Source: an uncultured Eubacteriales bacterium
GTDB lineage: Bacteria; Bacillota; Clostridia; Peptostreptococcales; Anaerovoracaceae
Reading direction: 5' to 3'
NCBI GenBank assembly: GCA_900542565.1
Contig: UQOC01000007.1
Location: 1 to 64,000, forward strand
DNA length: 64,000 bases
Part shown: one piece after another, positions 41,064-50,952 of the stretch
Layout of the letters: each line of letters starts with the position of its first letter
Position numbering within the stretch: position 1 is the first letter of the stretch
Translations under genes and position numbers: made by a program
The notes under the pieces: generated by a model
Told to the model about the DNA's origin: nothing
What the model saw: the letters and a program-made list of their open reading frames with translations, nothing else
Database searches by the model: none

Positions 41064-41714
41064 ATGACAATACTTGCACCTTCTATTTTATCTGCTGATT
41101 TTTCAGCGCTGGGAGACCAGGTTTCTGCTGCCGAAGCCGGCGGTGCAGACCTGCTGCATATAGATGTCATGGACGGGCACTTTGTCCCGAATATCAGTTT
41201 CGGCTCGGCAGTTATGAAATCCCTTAACGGAAAGACTGGGCTTCAATATGATGTGCATCTGATGATAGAAGACCCTGACAGGTACATAGAAGATTTTGTG
41301 ACAGGACAAACAGAATATATAACTGTCCATCAGGAGGCCTGCAGGCACCTGCACAGGACAGTCCAGCACATAAGGTCTGCGGGCGTAAAGGCGGGGGTTG
41401 CCATAAACCCGGCGACACCTGTGGAATCCCTCAGCGAAATAGCAGAAGATACAGGTCTGATCCTGATAATGTCTGTAAACCCGGGATTTGGCGGACAAAA
41501 GTTCATACACAGTTCTCTCGATAAGATAAGACGCCTGCGGGAAATGCGGGAGGAGAGGGGATATGCTTTCCTCATAGAAGTTGATGGAGGAGTTACTGCT
41601 GAAAATGCTAAGGCCATATGTGAAGCCGGCGCTGATATACTTGTGGCAGGCTCTGCCTTGTTCGGTGCCGGAGATATAACGGCAAGAACTAAAATGTTCA
41701 AGGATATCATATAG
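41064..41714 (+). CDS. rpe: Ribulose-phosphate 3-epimerase
   Basis: A 216-residue TIM-barrel epimerase that interconverts ribulose 5-phosphate and xylulose 5-phosphate. Metal and catalytic residues appear in order: APSILSADF, HIDVMDGHFVPN, YDVHLMI, MSVNPGFGGQKF, and EVDGGVTAENA with the phosphate-binding GADILVAGSALF. The start is ATG 41064 behind GGAAAGGAAAC; an earlier in-frame codon overlaps rsgA. No thiamine pyrophosphokinase gene follows, unlike in many relatives; a terminator does. Confidence 0.94.
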   Translation: MTILAPSILSADFSALGDQVSAAEAGGADLLHIDVMDGHFVPNISFGSAVMKSLNGKTGLQYDVHLMIEDPDRYIEDFVTGQTEYITVHQEACRHLHRTVQHIRSAGVKAGVAINPATPVESLSEIAEDTGLILIMSVNPGFGGQKFIHSSLDKIRRLREMREERGYAFLIEVDGGVTAENAKAICEAGADILVAGSALFGAGDITARTKMFKDII

Positions 41715-41726
41715 GAAAATAACTTT

Positions 41727-41762
41727 AAAAGGACTGACAGATATATGCCAGTCCTTTTTTAT
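41727..41762 (+). terminator. Rho-independent terminator after rpe
   Basis: AAAAGGACTG pairs with CAGTCCTTTT (41749-41758) around a 12-base loop and runs into a T-tract. It ends the queH-to-rpe run, convergent with the PBP gene. Confidence 0.85.
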
Positions 41763-41806
41763 TACAAACAAGATCATTTTGTCATGGGGCCTGTGGTTCA
41801 GCTTGT

Positions 41807-44800
41807 CTAAGAGTCGTCTCCCGTACTGCCTGAGCCGCCTGAACCCTGATCTTCTCCGCCGCCAGTTTCTCCCGAATCACCGGAGCCGCTGTCACTGCCG
41901 GAATCTCCGCTGTCAGACGGCTGATCTTCGTCATCATCCGGCAAGGTAGCAGGCGGGGCGACGATGGTGACGCTCACGCCCGGCTCCGTCGGATAGGAGT
42001 CAGGATCCGGATTATGGAGATTGCAGTAATAGTGTGGCAGCTCTGAACCTATATCGCCGACTTTATCGTTGGGTACATACGGCCTCATTATACCTGACTT
42101 GGTCTCCGTATCCGTACAGGACGGAGTGGCCAGATATCCGCTGGATGAACATATTTCAACGGTCTGATGCACATTGTCGGACTCTGTAGGCTGTGTGCCT
42201 TCTGTGAAATATTCTGTGCGTGTATCGCTGCCGCTGGCGTCAGTAGCCAGAAGGCCGCTCTTTGTATCTATCGTTGCAGATACCACATTGGAAGGCCTGT
42301 CGGAATAAGTCCCGGTCTTGGCTCCGTCTATCTGTCCCATTATGCGGCTCCAAAGCCTGGATGCCATATATGAGTCAGAAGTAAGAGACATGTTCACATC
42401 GGTACCTATCCACAGGGCTGCGCTGTATGAAGGCGTGAATCCGCAGAACCATATGTCATACATGTCATCTGTGGTACCCGTTTTACCTCCGACCTGAACG
42501 CCGGATATGGCTGCCGGGCTTCCTATACCCTCTGTAACGACAGTCCTGAGTATATCGCGCATTATCCATGCCACACCGGCGTCAAGGACTTCTGTTTCTT
42601 CAGTCTCGGCTTCAAGCAGGACATCGCCGGTCCTTGTCGTAACGGTAGTATAGCAGGAATAACTCTTGTGTATACCTTCATTTACAAATGTGGAGTAAGC
42701 GCTGGCCATTTCCAGAGTCGAAGCTCCGTTGGCCATTCCGCCCATGCCCAGTGCAGAAAGGTTAAGATCGTTGGTGGAACCTTCTCTTACCAATGTTGAT
42801 ATGCCGAACTTTTCAAGGATATCGGCAGAATATTCAACTCCTACCTGGGACAGTATCTTTACAGCGCATACATTGACCGATTGCTGGAGAGCTCGTCTGA
42901 AAGTATACAGCCCTCGGTAGCTTCTGTAGGAGTTACGCGGCCATACTTTTCCGTTGATGGTCGTAGGTTCGTCATCGACGATGGATGCTGCAGTAAGGTA
43001 TGTTCCCCAGAGTTCAGCGCCCTGCTGGTCGAAACCGTTATCCGTAAAGTTAAATGTACTGCCTGCCGCTTCAAGCTCAAAGCTCTTCTGCAGTGCAGCC
43101 GAATAGACGGACAGAGGCTTCAGGGACGAACCCGGCTGTCTTGTGCTGGTGGCCCTGTTGTATAATCTACGGCCTGTGGTCTTTCTGCCGCCCACCATGG
43201 CTTTTATCTGTCCTGTCTCATTGTCTATGATGGTCATAGCTGCCTGAGGCTGGATCACCCTCTGATTGAGAGTAAACTGGTTGGTGGACATATTTCCGCC
43301 TTCTTCTGTGAAGAAAGTAGGATAGTCTTCAAAGAACTGGGCTGAGATCACAAGATTGTTGTCAGCGTCCCTTGATTTGTAGTTCTGAGGTATGTTGATA
43401 TATCCTCCGGCTATGGAGTATAATACGCCGTCCTCTTTCACATACATGTTTTTGAACTCTACACTGTAGTCTGTCGAACCGTCAGAAAGGGTAGTATCAT
43501 ATATGTTGAGTCTCTTTCCGGCATATATGGTCATGCTGCCATCATCGTTCATGGCATATTCGCCAGAACTCAGGACAAAATATCCGTCGGAATTGATGTA
43601 ATTGGAATAAGCGTACAAAAGGACGCTTCCGTCATCTCCGAGGATGTTTCCGGCGCTGTCAGTGGAATATCTCGTAGGGGAAGGGAAGTTGGAGTCGTTT
43701 CGGAATTCTTCCTCGATCACAGACTGCGCCTGGGAATCCATGGTGGTGTTTATCTGGAGGCCTCCGTTGTATACCAGATCGGTGGCTTCCTCCTGAGTGT
43801 AACCGGCTTTTTCCTGAAGGTCAGCGATCACTGTGTCGATCACATAGTCGGCGTAATAATTGGATGAAGTGTTGAGGGCATCGATGTTAGGATTTACTAT
43901 ATCTTTGATCTCAACAGCGCTTGCTTCATCATACTCTTCCTGTGTGATATACCCCTGTTCCAGCATGAGGGAAAGACAGGTTTTCATCCTGTTTGCGCAG
44001 GCATCGTTCCACAGATAGGCATATCCGCCGCTCTTCTGGATGAGGTTGGGATCGTCATCGGAAACTTCCTCTGCGGAGACTATTGTGACAAGGGCATAAT
44101 CAGACGGAGACTGAGGCAGAGCCGCAAGAGCAGCCGCTTCTGCAATGGTCACATCCTCTATGTCCTTGGAAAAATATGCCTGGGAAGCTGTCTGCACTCC
44201 GAAACCGCATCCGAAGAATATGGTGTTCAGATATGCTTCAAGGATCTGATCCTTAGACAGTTCACGCTCAAGGATGACCGAGTAATATGCTTCCTTGATC
44301 TTACGGCTCAGGGAACGCTCATACATCTCGTCGCCAAGATAAAGATTTCTTGCCAGCTGCTGGGTGATGGTGCTTGTCCCGCTTATCTGGCCGCCGCCGA
44401 AGATGGAGTCTTTGATGGCGCCGAAGATCCTGATTATGTTAAATCCGCTATGGGTCCTGAATGTCTTGTCCTCAAGGGCGATAAAAGCGTTCTGTACATG
44501 TTCGGGGATCTGGTTTATCTCAACGATGGTCCTGTTCTGATCTCCATATGCCGTATCAATGATCTGGCCTTCATCATCATAAAGTACGGAGCTCTGTGAA
44601 AGCATACTGTATATGTTATCAGTCTGTATTTCAGGAGCGCTTATGATGACGGCTGCCACATAGATTATACCTATCAGGGCGATGGCAAGGATGACGCATA
44701 AAGCGATCTTTATGATCTTTTTGCGCTTGGCCTTTTTGGGATCGATGGCAGCTTCGCCGCCTTCCATCCTGGCAGCATAAGCTTCAGCACTTTTCTGACT

Positions 44801-44896
44801 GCGTTTTTTGCCTTTAGATCTTGATCTGCGTGTCCTTTGTGTTTTTGTTTCATCAGTTGTTTCTTTTATTTCATTATGGTCTTTATAGTCGCTCAA
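41807..44896 (-). CDS. Class A penicillin-binding protein (PBP1-type transglycosylase/transpeptidase)
   Basis: A 1029-residue bifunctional peptidoglycan synthase. A basic cytoplasmic tail (1-60) precedes one membrane helix (about 62-87). The GT51 glycosyltransferase has the catalytic Glu in ALEDKTFRTHSG (near 142) and STITQQLARN (near 175). The transpeptidase has SxxK in GSSLKPL (near 592), SVN in QQSVNVCAVK and KTG in GGKTGTTDD (near 805). The C-terminus is a low-complexity Asp/Gly/Ser/Pro tail of about 60 residues after a Cys-containing segment. It is larger than the usual 750-900 because of an insert of about 150 residues before the transpeptidase SxxK. The start codon appears to be TTG behind AGGTGAT. 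Confidence 0.93.
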   Translation of the reverse strand: MSDYKDHNEIKETTDETKTQRTRRSRSKGKKRSQKSAEAYAARMEGGEAAIDPKKAKRKKIIKIALCVILAIALIGIIYVAAVIISAPEIQTDNIYSMLSQSSVLYDDEGQIIDTAYGDQNRTIVEINQIPEHVQNAFIALEDKTFRTHSGFNIIRIFGAIKDSIFGGGQISGTSTITQQLARNLYLGDEMYERSLSRKIKEAYYSVILERELSKDQILEAYLNTIFFGCGFGVQTASQAYFSKDIEDVTIAEAAALAALPQSPSDYALVTIVSAEEVSDDDPNLIQKSGGYAYLWNDACANRMKTCLSLMLEQGYITQEEYDEASAVEIKDIVNPNIDALNTSSNYYADYVIDTVIADLQEKAGYTQEEATDLVYNGGLQINTTMDSQAQSVIEEEFRNDSNFPSPTRYSTDSAGNILGDDGSVLLYAYSNYINSDGYFVLSSGEYAMNDDGSMTIYAGKRLNIYDTTLSDGSTDYSVEFKNMYVKEDGVLYSIAGGYINIPQNYKSRDADNNLVISAQFFEDYPTFFTEEGGNMSTNQFTLNQRVIQPQAAMTIIDNETGQIKAMVGGRKTTGRRLYNRATSTRQPGSSLKPLSVYSAALQKSFELEAAGSTFNFTDNGFDQQGAELWGTYLTAASIVDDEPTTINGKVWPRNSYRSYRGLYTFRRALQQSVNVCAVKILSQVGVEYSADILEKFGISTLVREGSTNDLNLSALGMGGMANGASTLEMASAYSTFVNEGIHKSYSCYTTVTTRTGDVLLEAETEETEVLDAGVAWIMRDILRTVVTEGIGSPAAISGVQVGGKTGTTDDMYDIWFCGFTPSYSAALWIGTDVNMSLTSDSYMASRLWSRIMGQIDGAKTGTYSDRPSNVVSATIDTKSGLLATDASGSDTRTEYFTEGTQPTESDNVHQTVEICSSSGYLATPSCTDTETKSGIMRPYVPNDKVGDIGSELPHYYCNLHNPDPDSYPTEPGVSVTIVAPPATLPDDDEDQPSDSGDSGSDSGSGDSGETGGGEDQGSGGSGSTGDDS

Positions 44897-44929
44897 ATGA
44901 TCACCTACTTTCTGCCATAATTACAAATC

Positions 44930-44958
44930 ATTATACCATACAATACCATCAAAGTTAA
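44930..44958 (-). promoter_or_regulatory. Promoter of the class A PBP gene
   Basis: On the minus strand TTAACT (44958-44953), 17 bases, then consensus TATAAT (44935-44930) with an extended TGG before it. Confidence 0.75.
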
Positions 44959-44997
44959 GTGAATTTGAGAGTATTTTACAATGGCTTCATAAAAAAC

Positions 44998-45026
44998 TTG
45001 CCATATGGAAAAAAATGGAATAAAAT
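44998..45026 (+). promoter_or_regulatory. Promoter of the comEC-holA unit
   Basis: TTGCCA (44998-45003), 17 bases, TAAAAT (45021-45026), 40 bases before the comEC ATG. Confidence 0.65.
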
Positions 45027-45065
45027 ATAAGCGGGATAAGGCTCTTTTGGAACACAAGGAGCAAA

Positions 45066-47135
45066 ATGAGACGAAAGCTATTTACATTTACCGTTGGCAT
45101 CATACTATCGTTAGGCCTGGCGGACATCCTGGGCGTAATGCCTGATACGGACAGATACAGCCTTATATTCTCCGCAGGAGAGGAATTTGAGGGGACAATA
45201 TGTTCCGTCGAAAAGAAAGATGAAGGATACAGGCTGACCATAGATGTATATGATGAAGGCAAAAAGACCGGAAGGGCGCTCCTGTCATATTACGGCCATA
45301 TCCAGGATCCATATTCACTGGTCAGGTGCAGGGGCGTATTCTGTGGTGAATTGCTTGAACCGCAGGGCAGGAGGAACCCCGGCTGCTTTGATTACAGAAA
45401 GCATCTGAAAAGCCTCGGAATAAGCGCAGTCGGCACATTGACAGATTATCAGGTGATCAGGGAGCCCCAATATTTCTTTGAAAAATTTGAGCGGTTCCTT
45501 TCGGAAAAAAAGGCAGCATATTCCCATAAACTGTCCAAAGGGTCCAGAGGTATAGTGGCCGGAGTCCTGTTCGGAGATGATGGTTATCTGGATGAGGATA
45601 TTTACGAGGAATTCCGCAATAACGGGACTGCCCATGTGCTGTCTGTAAGCGGGCTGCATATGGGCGTGATCTATTCACTGTTCCGAAAATGTGCCGGGAA
45701 AACGATGACAAAGCCGAAACTGGCTGTCCTTGCTGTCATCATGCTGACCATGGGTACCCTGGCAGGATGGGCCATACCTGTTATCAGGGCTGTAGCTTCG
45801 ATCTCATTGAGTATCTATGCCCAGTATAAGGATAAGAGGTATGATTTTCTGACAGCCACTGCTGCAGTCGCCCTTGTGATGATAGCAGTCAGGCCGCATG
45901 TCATATTTAATGCCGGATTCCAGATGTCATTTCTTGCCGTAACAGCCATAGGCTTTTTTATGCCTCATTTCAGCCGTAAAATTCCTGACAGCATAGCCAT
46001 GATGGTGAGCGCCAACATAGGATTGCTGCCTTATCAGGCATATCAGTTTAATTCAGTGTCCGTAGTGTCTTTTCTGGCGAACATACCTGTAGTATACCTC
46101 ACAGGTATACTGATGCCCCTGGCCATGGCGGATTTTCTCCTGGATATGGCAGGCGCTGAAATAAGTATCATCAGATCTGCCGTAGAGGCTGTGGCATATG
46201 CTGCAGTAAAGGTAAACAGCATGTCTGCACTGGGAGGAGACGGCGCTGCAGATGTGCTCAGCCCGCCCCTGTGGTCGGTGATAATGTTTTATCTGGTGTC
46301 ATTTTTCATGTCATCTGAGACCTTTTATATACTGACAGCAAGGAAAAAAACAAAGGAGACAGCCGCAATATTTCTTTCCTTTGGCCTTTTTTGCCTTATA
46401 ACGGCAGCGGCAGCTTATGAAGAAATATCCGGCGCTTCGGTGACATTTGTAGATGTGGGGCAGGGCGACTGCGTGCATATAAGGGCAGGCAGCGTAAATG
46501 CGATGATAGACGGAGGCGGGAGCATCAGGTACAATGTGGGAGAGAATATCCTGAAGCCTTATCTCCTGAAAAACGGCGTAAGGACCTTAGATCTGGGGAT
46601 AGCCACCCATCTTCACACCGATCATTACAAAGGACTGGAAGAATTGTATCAGGAAGGCATGGCGGAAAAGATAGAGACAGGTGTTACAGCCGGGCAGATG
46701 TTCAGCCTGTCAGATAAAGTAAAGATCTTGTGCCTGTGGCCCCTTGCAATAAAGGAAGAACAGGATGCAAACGAAAACTGCTCTGTTTTCATGGTGACAT
46801 ACGGAAAATGGAAGATACTCATAACCGGAGATCTTGATGAAAAAGGGGAGAAAGCAATGCTGGAACATTATAAAGGTACAGACATCCTCAAGGCAGATAT
46901 ACTGAAGATAAGCCATCACGGGAGTCCTACAGGTACCTGCGATGAATTTCTTGAAGCCGTTTCACCAAAGATAGGAGTGATACAGGTGGGAAAAAATAAT
47001 TATGGTCATCCATCGGTGAAAATCATTGAAAAATGTGAGGAAAAAGATATAATGGTATTAAGGAATGACCGGCGGGGCGCCATAGGTTTTGTACTTGGCA
47101 AAGACTCCGCAGATTTTTATACTATGATAAATTAG
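45066..47135 (+). CDS. comEC: DNA internalization competence protein ComEC/Rec2
   Basis: A 689-residue polytopic membrane protein forming the channel for single-stranded DNA uptake. An N-terminal hydrophobic part and OB-like DUF4131 region (about 1-150, with RNPGCFDYRKHLKSLGI) precede the competence domain (about 160-430, HVLSVSGLHMGVIYSLF). The C-terminal metallo-beta-lactamase domain (about 455-680) has FVDVGQGDC, THLHTDHYKG and ISHHGSPTG. The domain set is complete, so a natural-transformation role is possible. No other com gene lies in the window. holA follows 9 bp later. Confidence 0.93.
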   Translation: MRRKLFTFTVGIILSLGLADILGVMPDTDRYSLIFSAGEEFEGTICSVEKKDEGYRLTIDVYDEGKKTGRALLSYYGHIQDPYSLVRCRGVFCGELLEPQGRRNPGCFDYRKHLKSLGISAVGTLTDYQVIREPQYFFEKFERFLSEKKAAYSHKLSKGSRGIVAGVLFGDDGYLDEDIYEEFRNNGTAHVLSVSGLHMGVIYSLFRKCAGKTMTKPKLAVLAVIMLTMGTLAGWAIPVIRAVASISLSIYAQYKDKRYDFLTATAAVALVMIAVRPHVIFNAGFQMSFLAVTAIGFFMPHFSRKIPDSIAMMVSANIGLLPYQAYQFNSVSVVSFLANIPVVYLTGILMPLAMADFLLDMAGAEISIIRSAVEAVAYAAVKVNSMSALGGDGAADVLSPPLWSVIMFYLVSFFMSSETFYILTARKKTKETAAIFLSFGLFCLITAAAAYEEISGASVTFVDVGQGDCVHIRAGSVNAMIDGGGSIRYNVGENILKPYLLKNGVRTLDLGIATHLHTDHYKGLEELYQEGMAEKIETGVTAGQMFSLSDKVKILCLWPLAIKEEQDANENCSVFMVTYGKWKILITGDLDEKGEKAMLEHYKGTDILKADILKISHHGSPTGTCDEFLEAVSPKIGVIQVGKNNYGHPSVKIIEKCEEKDIMVLRNDRRGAIGFVLGKDSADFYTMIN

Positions 47136-47144
47136 GATGGATCT

Positions 47145-48194
47145 ATGGCTTACAAAATGACAAAGACAGAGCATGCTTACCAGCTATTCCATAAAGATCT
47201 GAAAAACGGTGATATTCCGCCAGTAATATTTATGTACGGAGTGGAAGGTTACCTGATCGATTGGGCCGCCGGCGCTTTGGCTGACAAATATGCAGACAAG
47301 TCGTCGATGGCAGCGGATTTTTTAAAACTTGACGAAATAGAAAATGTTAACGAGCTGATAGAAGCTTGCGATACATTTTCTATTTTTTCAACTAAGCGGA
47401 TCATATGGGCAAAGGATTTTCCGCCCCTTTTAAAGAAAAAACCAAAAGGATACGGTAAGGATGAACTGGACAGGCTCAGAGCCTATATGGCAGGACCAAA
47501 TCCCCAGACGATACTGATCCTGTCATGTGCTGAAGCGGATGATGACATCCCTTTTGTGAAAGAGCTTAAAAAGACAGTCAGATCATATGATTTCTGCCAG
47601 CTGGACAGAACACAGATGATAGCTTTTGCCCAGAAAAGATTCAAAGCTGCCGGAGCAGAGATAAAAGACCGCACTCTCAGTTACTTTGTGGATGAAACAG
47701 GATACTATAACAAGGAGACCCAATACAGGCTTTATAATCTGATAAACGATATTGAAAAACTGGCGGCATACAGCGGTGGAGAACAGATAACGGAAGAAGA
47801 TATAGATGCGACCCTCAGGGGGGATCTGGACAGATTCGCCTTTGGCTTTCTGGATGCCCTGACTTCAGGAAAAAAGGACAAGGCCTTCAGGATGTTTCAC
47901 AACATCATCAAGACAGAAGATGATTTTTACAGGATATACGGGCTTATAGTAAGTCAGTTTGAACTCATGCTTGAAGCCAAAGAACTTCGGGATGAATCCG
48001 CAGATATCGACAGGATAGCTTCGATGTTAAAAGCAAATCCTTACAGGCTCAAAAAAGCCATAGTTTTTGCAGAAAGAGCGGGAACGGGCAAGATCAAGGA
48101 AATCCTGACCTATCTTTATGAGGTGGACAGGAATATAAAGACAGGGAATATGAAAGGCGATCTTGCGTTAGAATTGATGATCGGGAGGATTTAA
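47145..48194 (+). CDS. holA: DNA polymerase III subunit delta
   Basis: A 349-residue clamp-loader subunit that opens the beta clamp. It shows the family layout: an N-terminal AAA-like domain with MYGVEGYLIDWAAGAL and LKLDEIENVNELIEACDTF, a middle lid (YYNKETQYRLYNLINDIEKL, ITEEDID), and a helical collar domain at the end. The Walker motif is degenerate, as usual for delta. The position after comEC is conserved in Firmicutes; rpsT, often next, is absent here. Confidence 0.92.
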   Translation: MAYKMTKTEHAYQLFHKDLKNGDIPPVIFMYGVEGYLIDWAAGALADKYADKSSMAADFLKLDEIENVNELIEACDTFSIFSTKRIIWAKDFPPLLKKKPKGYGKDELDRLRAYMAGPNPQTILILSCAEADDDIPFVKELKKTVRSYDFCQLDRTQMIAFAQKRFKAAGAEIKDRTLSYFVDETGYYNKETQYRLYNLINDIEKLAAYSGGEQITEEDIDATLRGDLDRFAFGFLDALTSGKKDKAFRMFHNIIKTEDDFYRIYGLIVSQFELMLEAKELRDESADIDRIASMLKANPYRLKKAIVFAERAGTGKIKEILTYLYEVDRNIKTGNMKGDLALELMIGRI

Positions 48195-48196
48195 AA

Positions 48197-49105
48197 ATGT
48201 CAAAACAAGTCAGGGCTGATGGGATCTTGCTCCTTGTCACCTTATGCTGGGGAGTGTCATATCTTTTAATGGATATAAGCCTGACGGATCTGGATCCATT
48301 CACTCTTAATTCTTTCAGGTTCCTGGGCGCTTTCGCCATTGCGGCGGCAGTCTCCTGGAAAAGGGTAAAGACGGTGAACCGGCAGACCCTCAAGTACAGC
48401 CTTATAGTGGGGATTGCGCTTGTGGTGGTGTATATCGGAGCCACTTTCGGCGTCAAATACACATCCATTTCCAATTCGGGATTTTTATGTGCGTTGACAG
48501 TGGTGTTCACGCCTTTTTTTGCATGGCTGCTGTTCAAAAAGAAGCCCGATAAAAAGCTCATGCTGGTGGTGCTGATGTGCTTTATAGGCATCGCACTGCT
48601 GACTCTGGGTGATGATTTCTCTATAAATGCAGCCCATCTCAAAGGAGACCTGCTGTGCATAATGTGTGCCGTTGCATATGCGGCGGATCTGGTAATGACG
48701 GAAAAAGCCGTAAGCCATGAGGAGGTGGACGCCTATCAGCTTGGCGTATTTCAGCTGGGGGTGGCAGGAGTGATACATCTCATACTTGCTTTTGTCACAG
48801 AACAGCCCCATCTGCCACAGACTCCGCAGGTGTGGGGCGCGGTCCTGTTCCTTGCCATATTCTGTACCGGGGTTGCCTTTGTCCTTCAGCCCATAGCCCA
48901 GCAATATACTGCAGCGTCCCATGTGGGAGTCATTTTTACACTGGAACCGGTTTTTTCGGCGATCGTAGCGTTTCTGTTCGCGGGAGAGGTACTGACGCCA
49001 AAAGCGTATTTTGGAGCCGCGCTGATGCTTGCCAGTATCTTCGTGATGGAAATAGATTTTAAAACATTGCTAAACAGGAACAAACCAAAGGAGGGACAGC
49101 AGTGA
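48197..49105 (+). CDS. DMT-superfamily (EamA) transporter
   Basis: A 302-residue membrane protein with ten predicted helices arranged as two EamA repeats (about 8-140 and 150-288). Typical signs are LLVTLCWGVSYLLMDISL at the start and VGVIFTLEPVFSAIVAFLF in the second repeat. These permeases usually export amino acids or other small metabolites; the substrate cannot be told. It starts 2 bp after holA and overlaps the next oxidoreductase gene by 4 bp. Confidence 0.9.
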   Translation: MSKQVRADGILLLVTLCWGVSYLLMDISLTDLDPFTLNSFRFLGAFAIAAAVSWKRVKTVNRQTLKYSLIVGIALVVVYIGATFGVKYTSISNSGFLCALTVVFTPFFAWLLFKKKPDKKLMLVVLMCFIGIALLTLGDDFSINAAHLKGDLLCIMCAVAYAADLVMTEKAVSHEEVDAYQLGVFQLGVAGVIHLILAFVTEQPHLPQTPQVWGAVLFLAIFCTGVAFVLQPIAQQYTAASHVGVIFTLEPVFSAIVAFLFAGEVLTPKAYFGAALMLASIFVMEIDFKTLLNRNKPKEGQQ

Positions 49106-50952
49106 ACAGACTTTTGATAAAGTCTCCCGACATTGTCCAGAAGACCATAGAACGGCTTCACGGAGATTTCGAGAGACGGATAGCGGCAAGTCCGCCGGGA
49201 CAGTGTCCTGTGGACCTTTCGGCTTCTTTTTTGAGGCTGTGCCATTCCCAAAGCTGCGGAAAGTGTACGCCGTGCCGGGTAGGGCTGGGACAGCTCCAGA
49301 TCCTTATCGACGACATCCTCAACATGGACACCGAGTCGGATATGGCCGATCTTGAACTGCTGGAAAGGACGGCGGAAGCCATATCTGTTTCAGCAGACTG
49401 TGCCATAGGGACAGAAGCTGCCAAAATGATACTCAGGAGTATCAAAGGCTACAAAGATGATTTTGAATCTCACATAAAAAACCACACATGTACAGAGAGT
49501 ATCAGGAGTGACGCGCAGCCTGTGCCTTGTGTTGCCATGTGTCCGGCCGGAGTCGATGTGCCCGGTTATGTAGCCCTGCTGAAAGCCGGCAGATATGACG
49601 ATGCAGTGAGGCTCATAAGAAAAGACAATCCTTTCCTTACAGTATGCGCCCTCATATGCGAGCATCCGTGCGAGGCCAGGTGCAGGAGGACGCTGATGGA
49701 TTCGCCTGTGAACATCAGAGGACTCAAGAGATTCGCCGTGGACAACTGCGGCGATGTTCCGGTCCCGGAAAAGATGGATGATACAGGCAAGAAGATCGCC
49801 GTTATCGGAGGAGGCCCTTCGGGACTTTCTGCGGCATATTACCTGTCGATCATGGGACATAAGGTAACCATATTTGAAAAAAGATCCCAGCTGGGCGGCA
49901 TGCTCAGATATGGCATACCGAACTACAGACTGCCGAGGGAAAGGCTCCAGTGGGATATAGACGCCATACTGTCGACGGGAGTCGAATGTAAGCTTGGCTG
50001 CGATATCTCAAGTGCAGAGACCATCGAAGAAATACGGAGCAATTATGACGCTACATATATATCCATAGGTTCCCACAATGCAAAGAGCCTGGGGATACCT
50101 GGCGAATATGCCAAAGGGGTCATCGCTGCGGTGGAAATGCTCAGAGCCATCGGCGATGACGCCATGCCTGACTTTAAGGACAAGACGGTGCTGGTCATCG
50201 GAGGAGGCAATGTGGCCATGGATGTGGCCAGGACAGCCAAGAGACTGGGAGCCAGCGAAGTCATCATAGTATATCGCCGCCGCAGGGACGATATGACGGC
50301 GCTGCCTGATGAGATCGGAGGAGCCATAGCCGAAGGGTGCAAGCTCCTGCAGCTCAAAGCGCCTTCGAGGATAGAAACCGACAAGCAAGGCAGGGTAAAA
50401 GCTCTGTGGGTAAAACCCCAGATAGCCGGAAAAGCCGACAAGAGCGGACGGCCTGCTCCAATGGACGCTTCCGCCGATGAGGAGAAGATATCCTGTGACA
50501 TCATAATTTCGGCAATAGGTCAGGCTACGGACATAGTGTTCTTTGAGGAATACGGCATACCTGTTTTCCGCGGAAATATAAGGGCGGAAAGCAGCAGTGT
50601 AGTAGACAAGGTAAGCGGTACATACGCCGGAGGCGATTGTGTGACCGGACCATCAACCGTGATAAAGGCTGTGGCGGCAGGAAAAGTCGCCGCTGCAAAT
50701 ATCGACGCATACCTGGGATTTAACCACGAGATAACCGTAGATGTTGATATCCCGCTGCCAGACCTTGCCGACCATGTGCCTTCCGGTCGTGTGGAGATGA
50801 AGGAAAGATACGACAGGCAGAGGGGAAGCGACTTCAACGAAGTGGAATACGGTATGACTTATGAAGAAGCCATGCAGGAGGCAGCAAGGTGCCTGCGCTG
50901 TGATTATTACGGCTTTGGTGCGTTCAGAGGAGGGAGGAAGACCAAATGGTAA
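49102..50952 (+). CDS. NuoF C-terminal Fe-S domain fused to GltD-like NAD(P) oxidoreductase
   Basis: A 616-residue soluble protein with a GTG start behind AAAGGAGGGAC. Residues about 30-115 are the C-terminal [4Fe-4S] domain of NuoF/HydB (CGKCTPCRVGLG near 51) without the FMN part. Residues about 135-600 are a glutamate-synthase-small-subunit-like flavoprotein. This part has an N-terminal double-cluster region (CVAMCPAGVDVPGY near 146, CEHPCEARCRR), FAD motif IGGGPSGLSAAYYL near 233 and NAD(P) motif IGGGNVAMDVART near 365. It overlaps the [FeFe] hydrogenase gene by 7 bp and is probably its NAD(P)H-linked electron partner. No large glutamate synthase subunit is present. Confidence 0.88.
   Translation: MNRLLIKSPDIVQKTIERLHGDFERRIAASPPGQCPVDLSASFLRLCHSQSCGKCTPCRVGLGQLQILIDDILNMDTESDMADLELLERTAEAISVSADCAIGTEAAKMILRSIKGYKDDFESHIKNHTCTESIRSDAQPVPCVAMCPAGVDVPGYVALLKAGRYDDAVRLIRKDNPFLTVCALICEHPCEARCRRTLMDSPVNIRGLKRFAVDNCGDVPVPEKMDDTGKKIAVIGGGPSGLSAAYYLSIMGHKVTIFEKRSQLGGMLRYGIPNYRLPRERLQWDIDAILSTGVECKLGCDISSAETIEEIRSNYDATYISIGSHNAKSLGIPGEYAKGVIAAVEMLRAIGDDAMPDFKDKTVLVIGGGNVAMDVARTAKRLGASEVIIVYRRRRDDMTALPDEIGGAIAEGCKLLQLKAPSRIETDKQGRVKALWVKPQIAGKADKSGRPAPMDASADEEKISCDIIISAIGQATDIVFFEEYGIPVFRGNIRAESSSVVDKVSGTYAGGDCVTGPSTVIKAVAAGKVAAANIDAYLGFNHEITVDVDIPLPDLADHVPSGRVEMKERYDRQRGSDFNEVEYGMTYEEAMQEAARCLRCDYYGFGAFRGGRKTKW

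Noticed and set aside
40147-41079. 310-codon minus-strand frame opposite rsgA
   Set aside because: RsgA motifs are complete in the plus frame, and the minus product has shadow-like composition.
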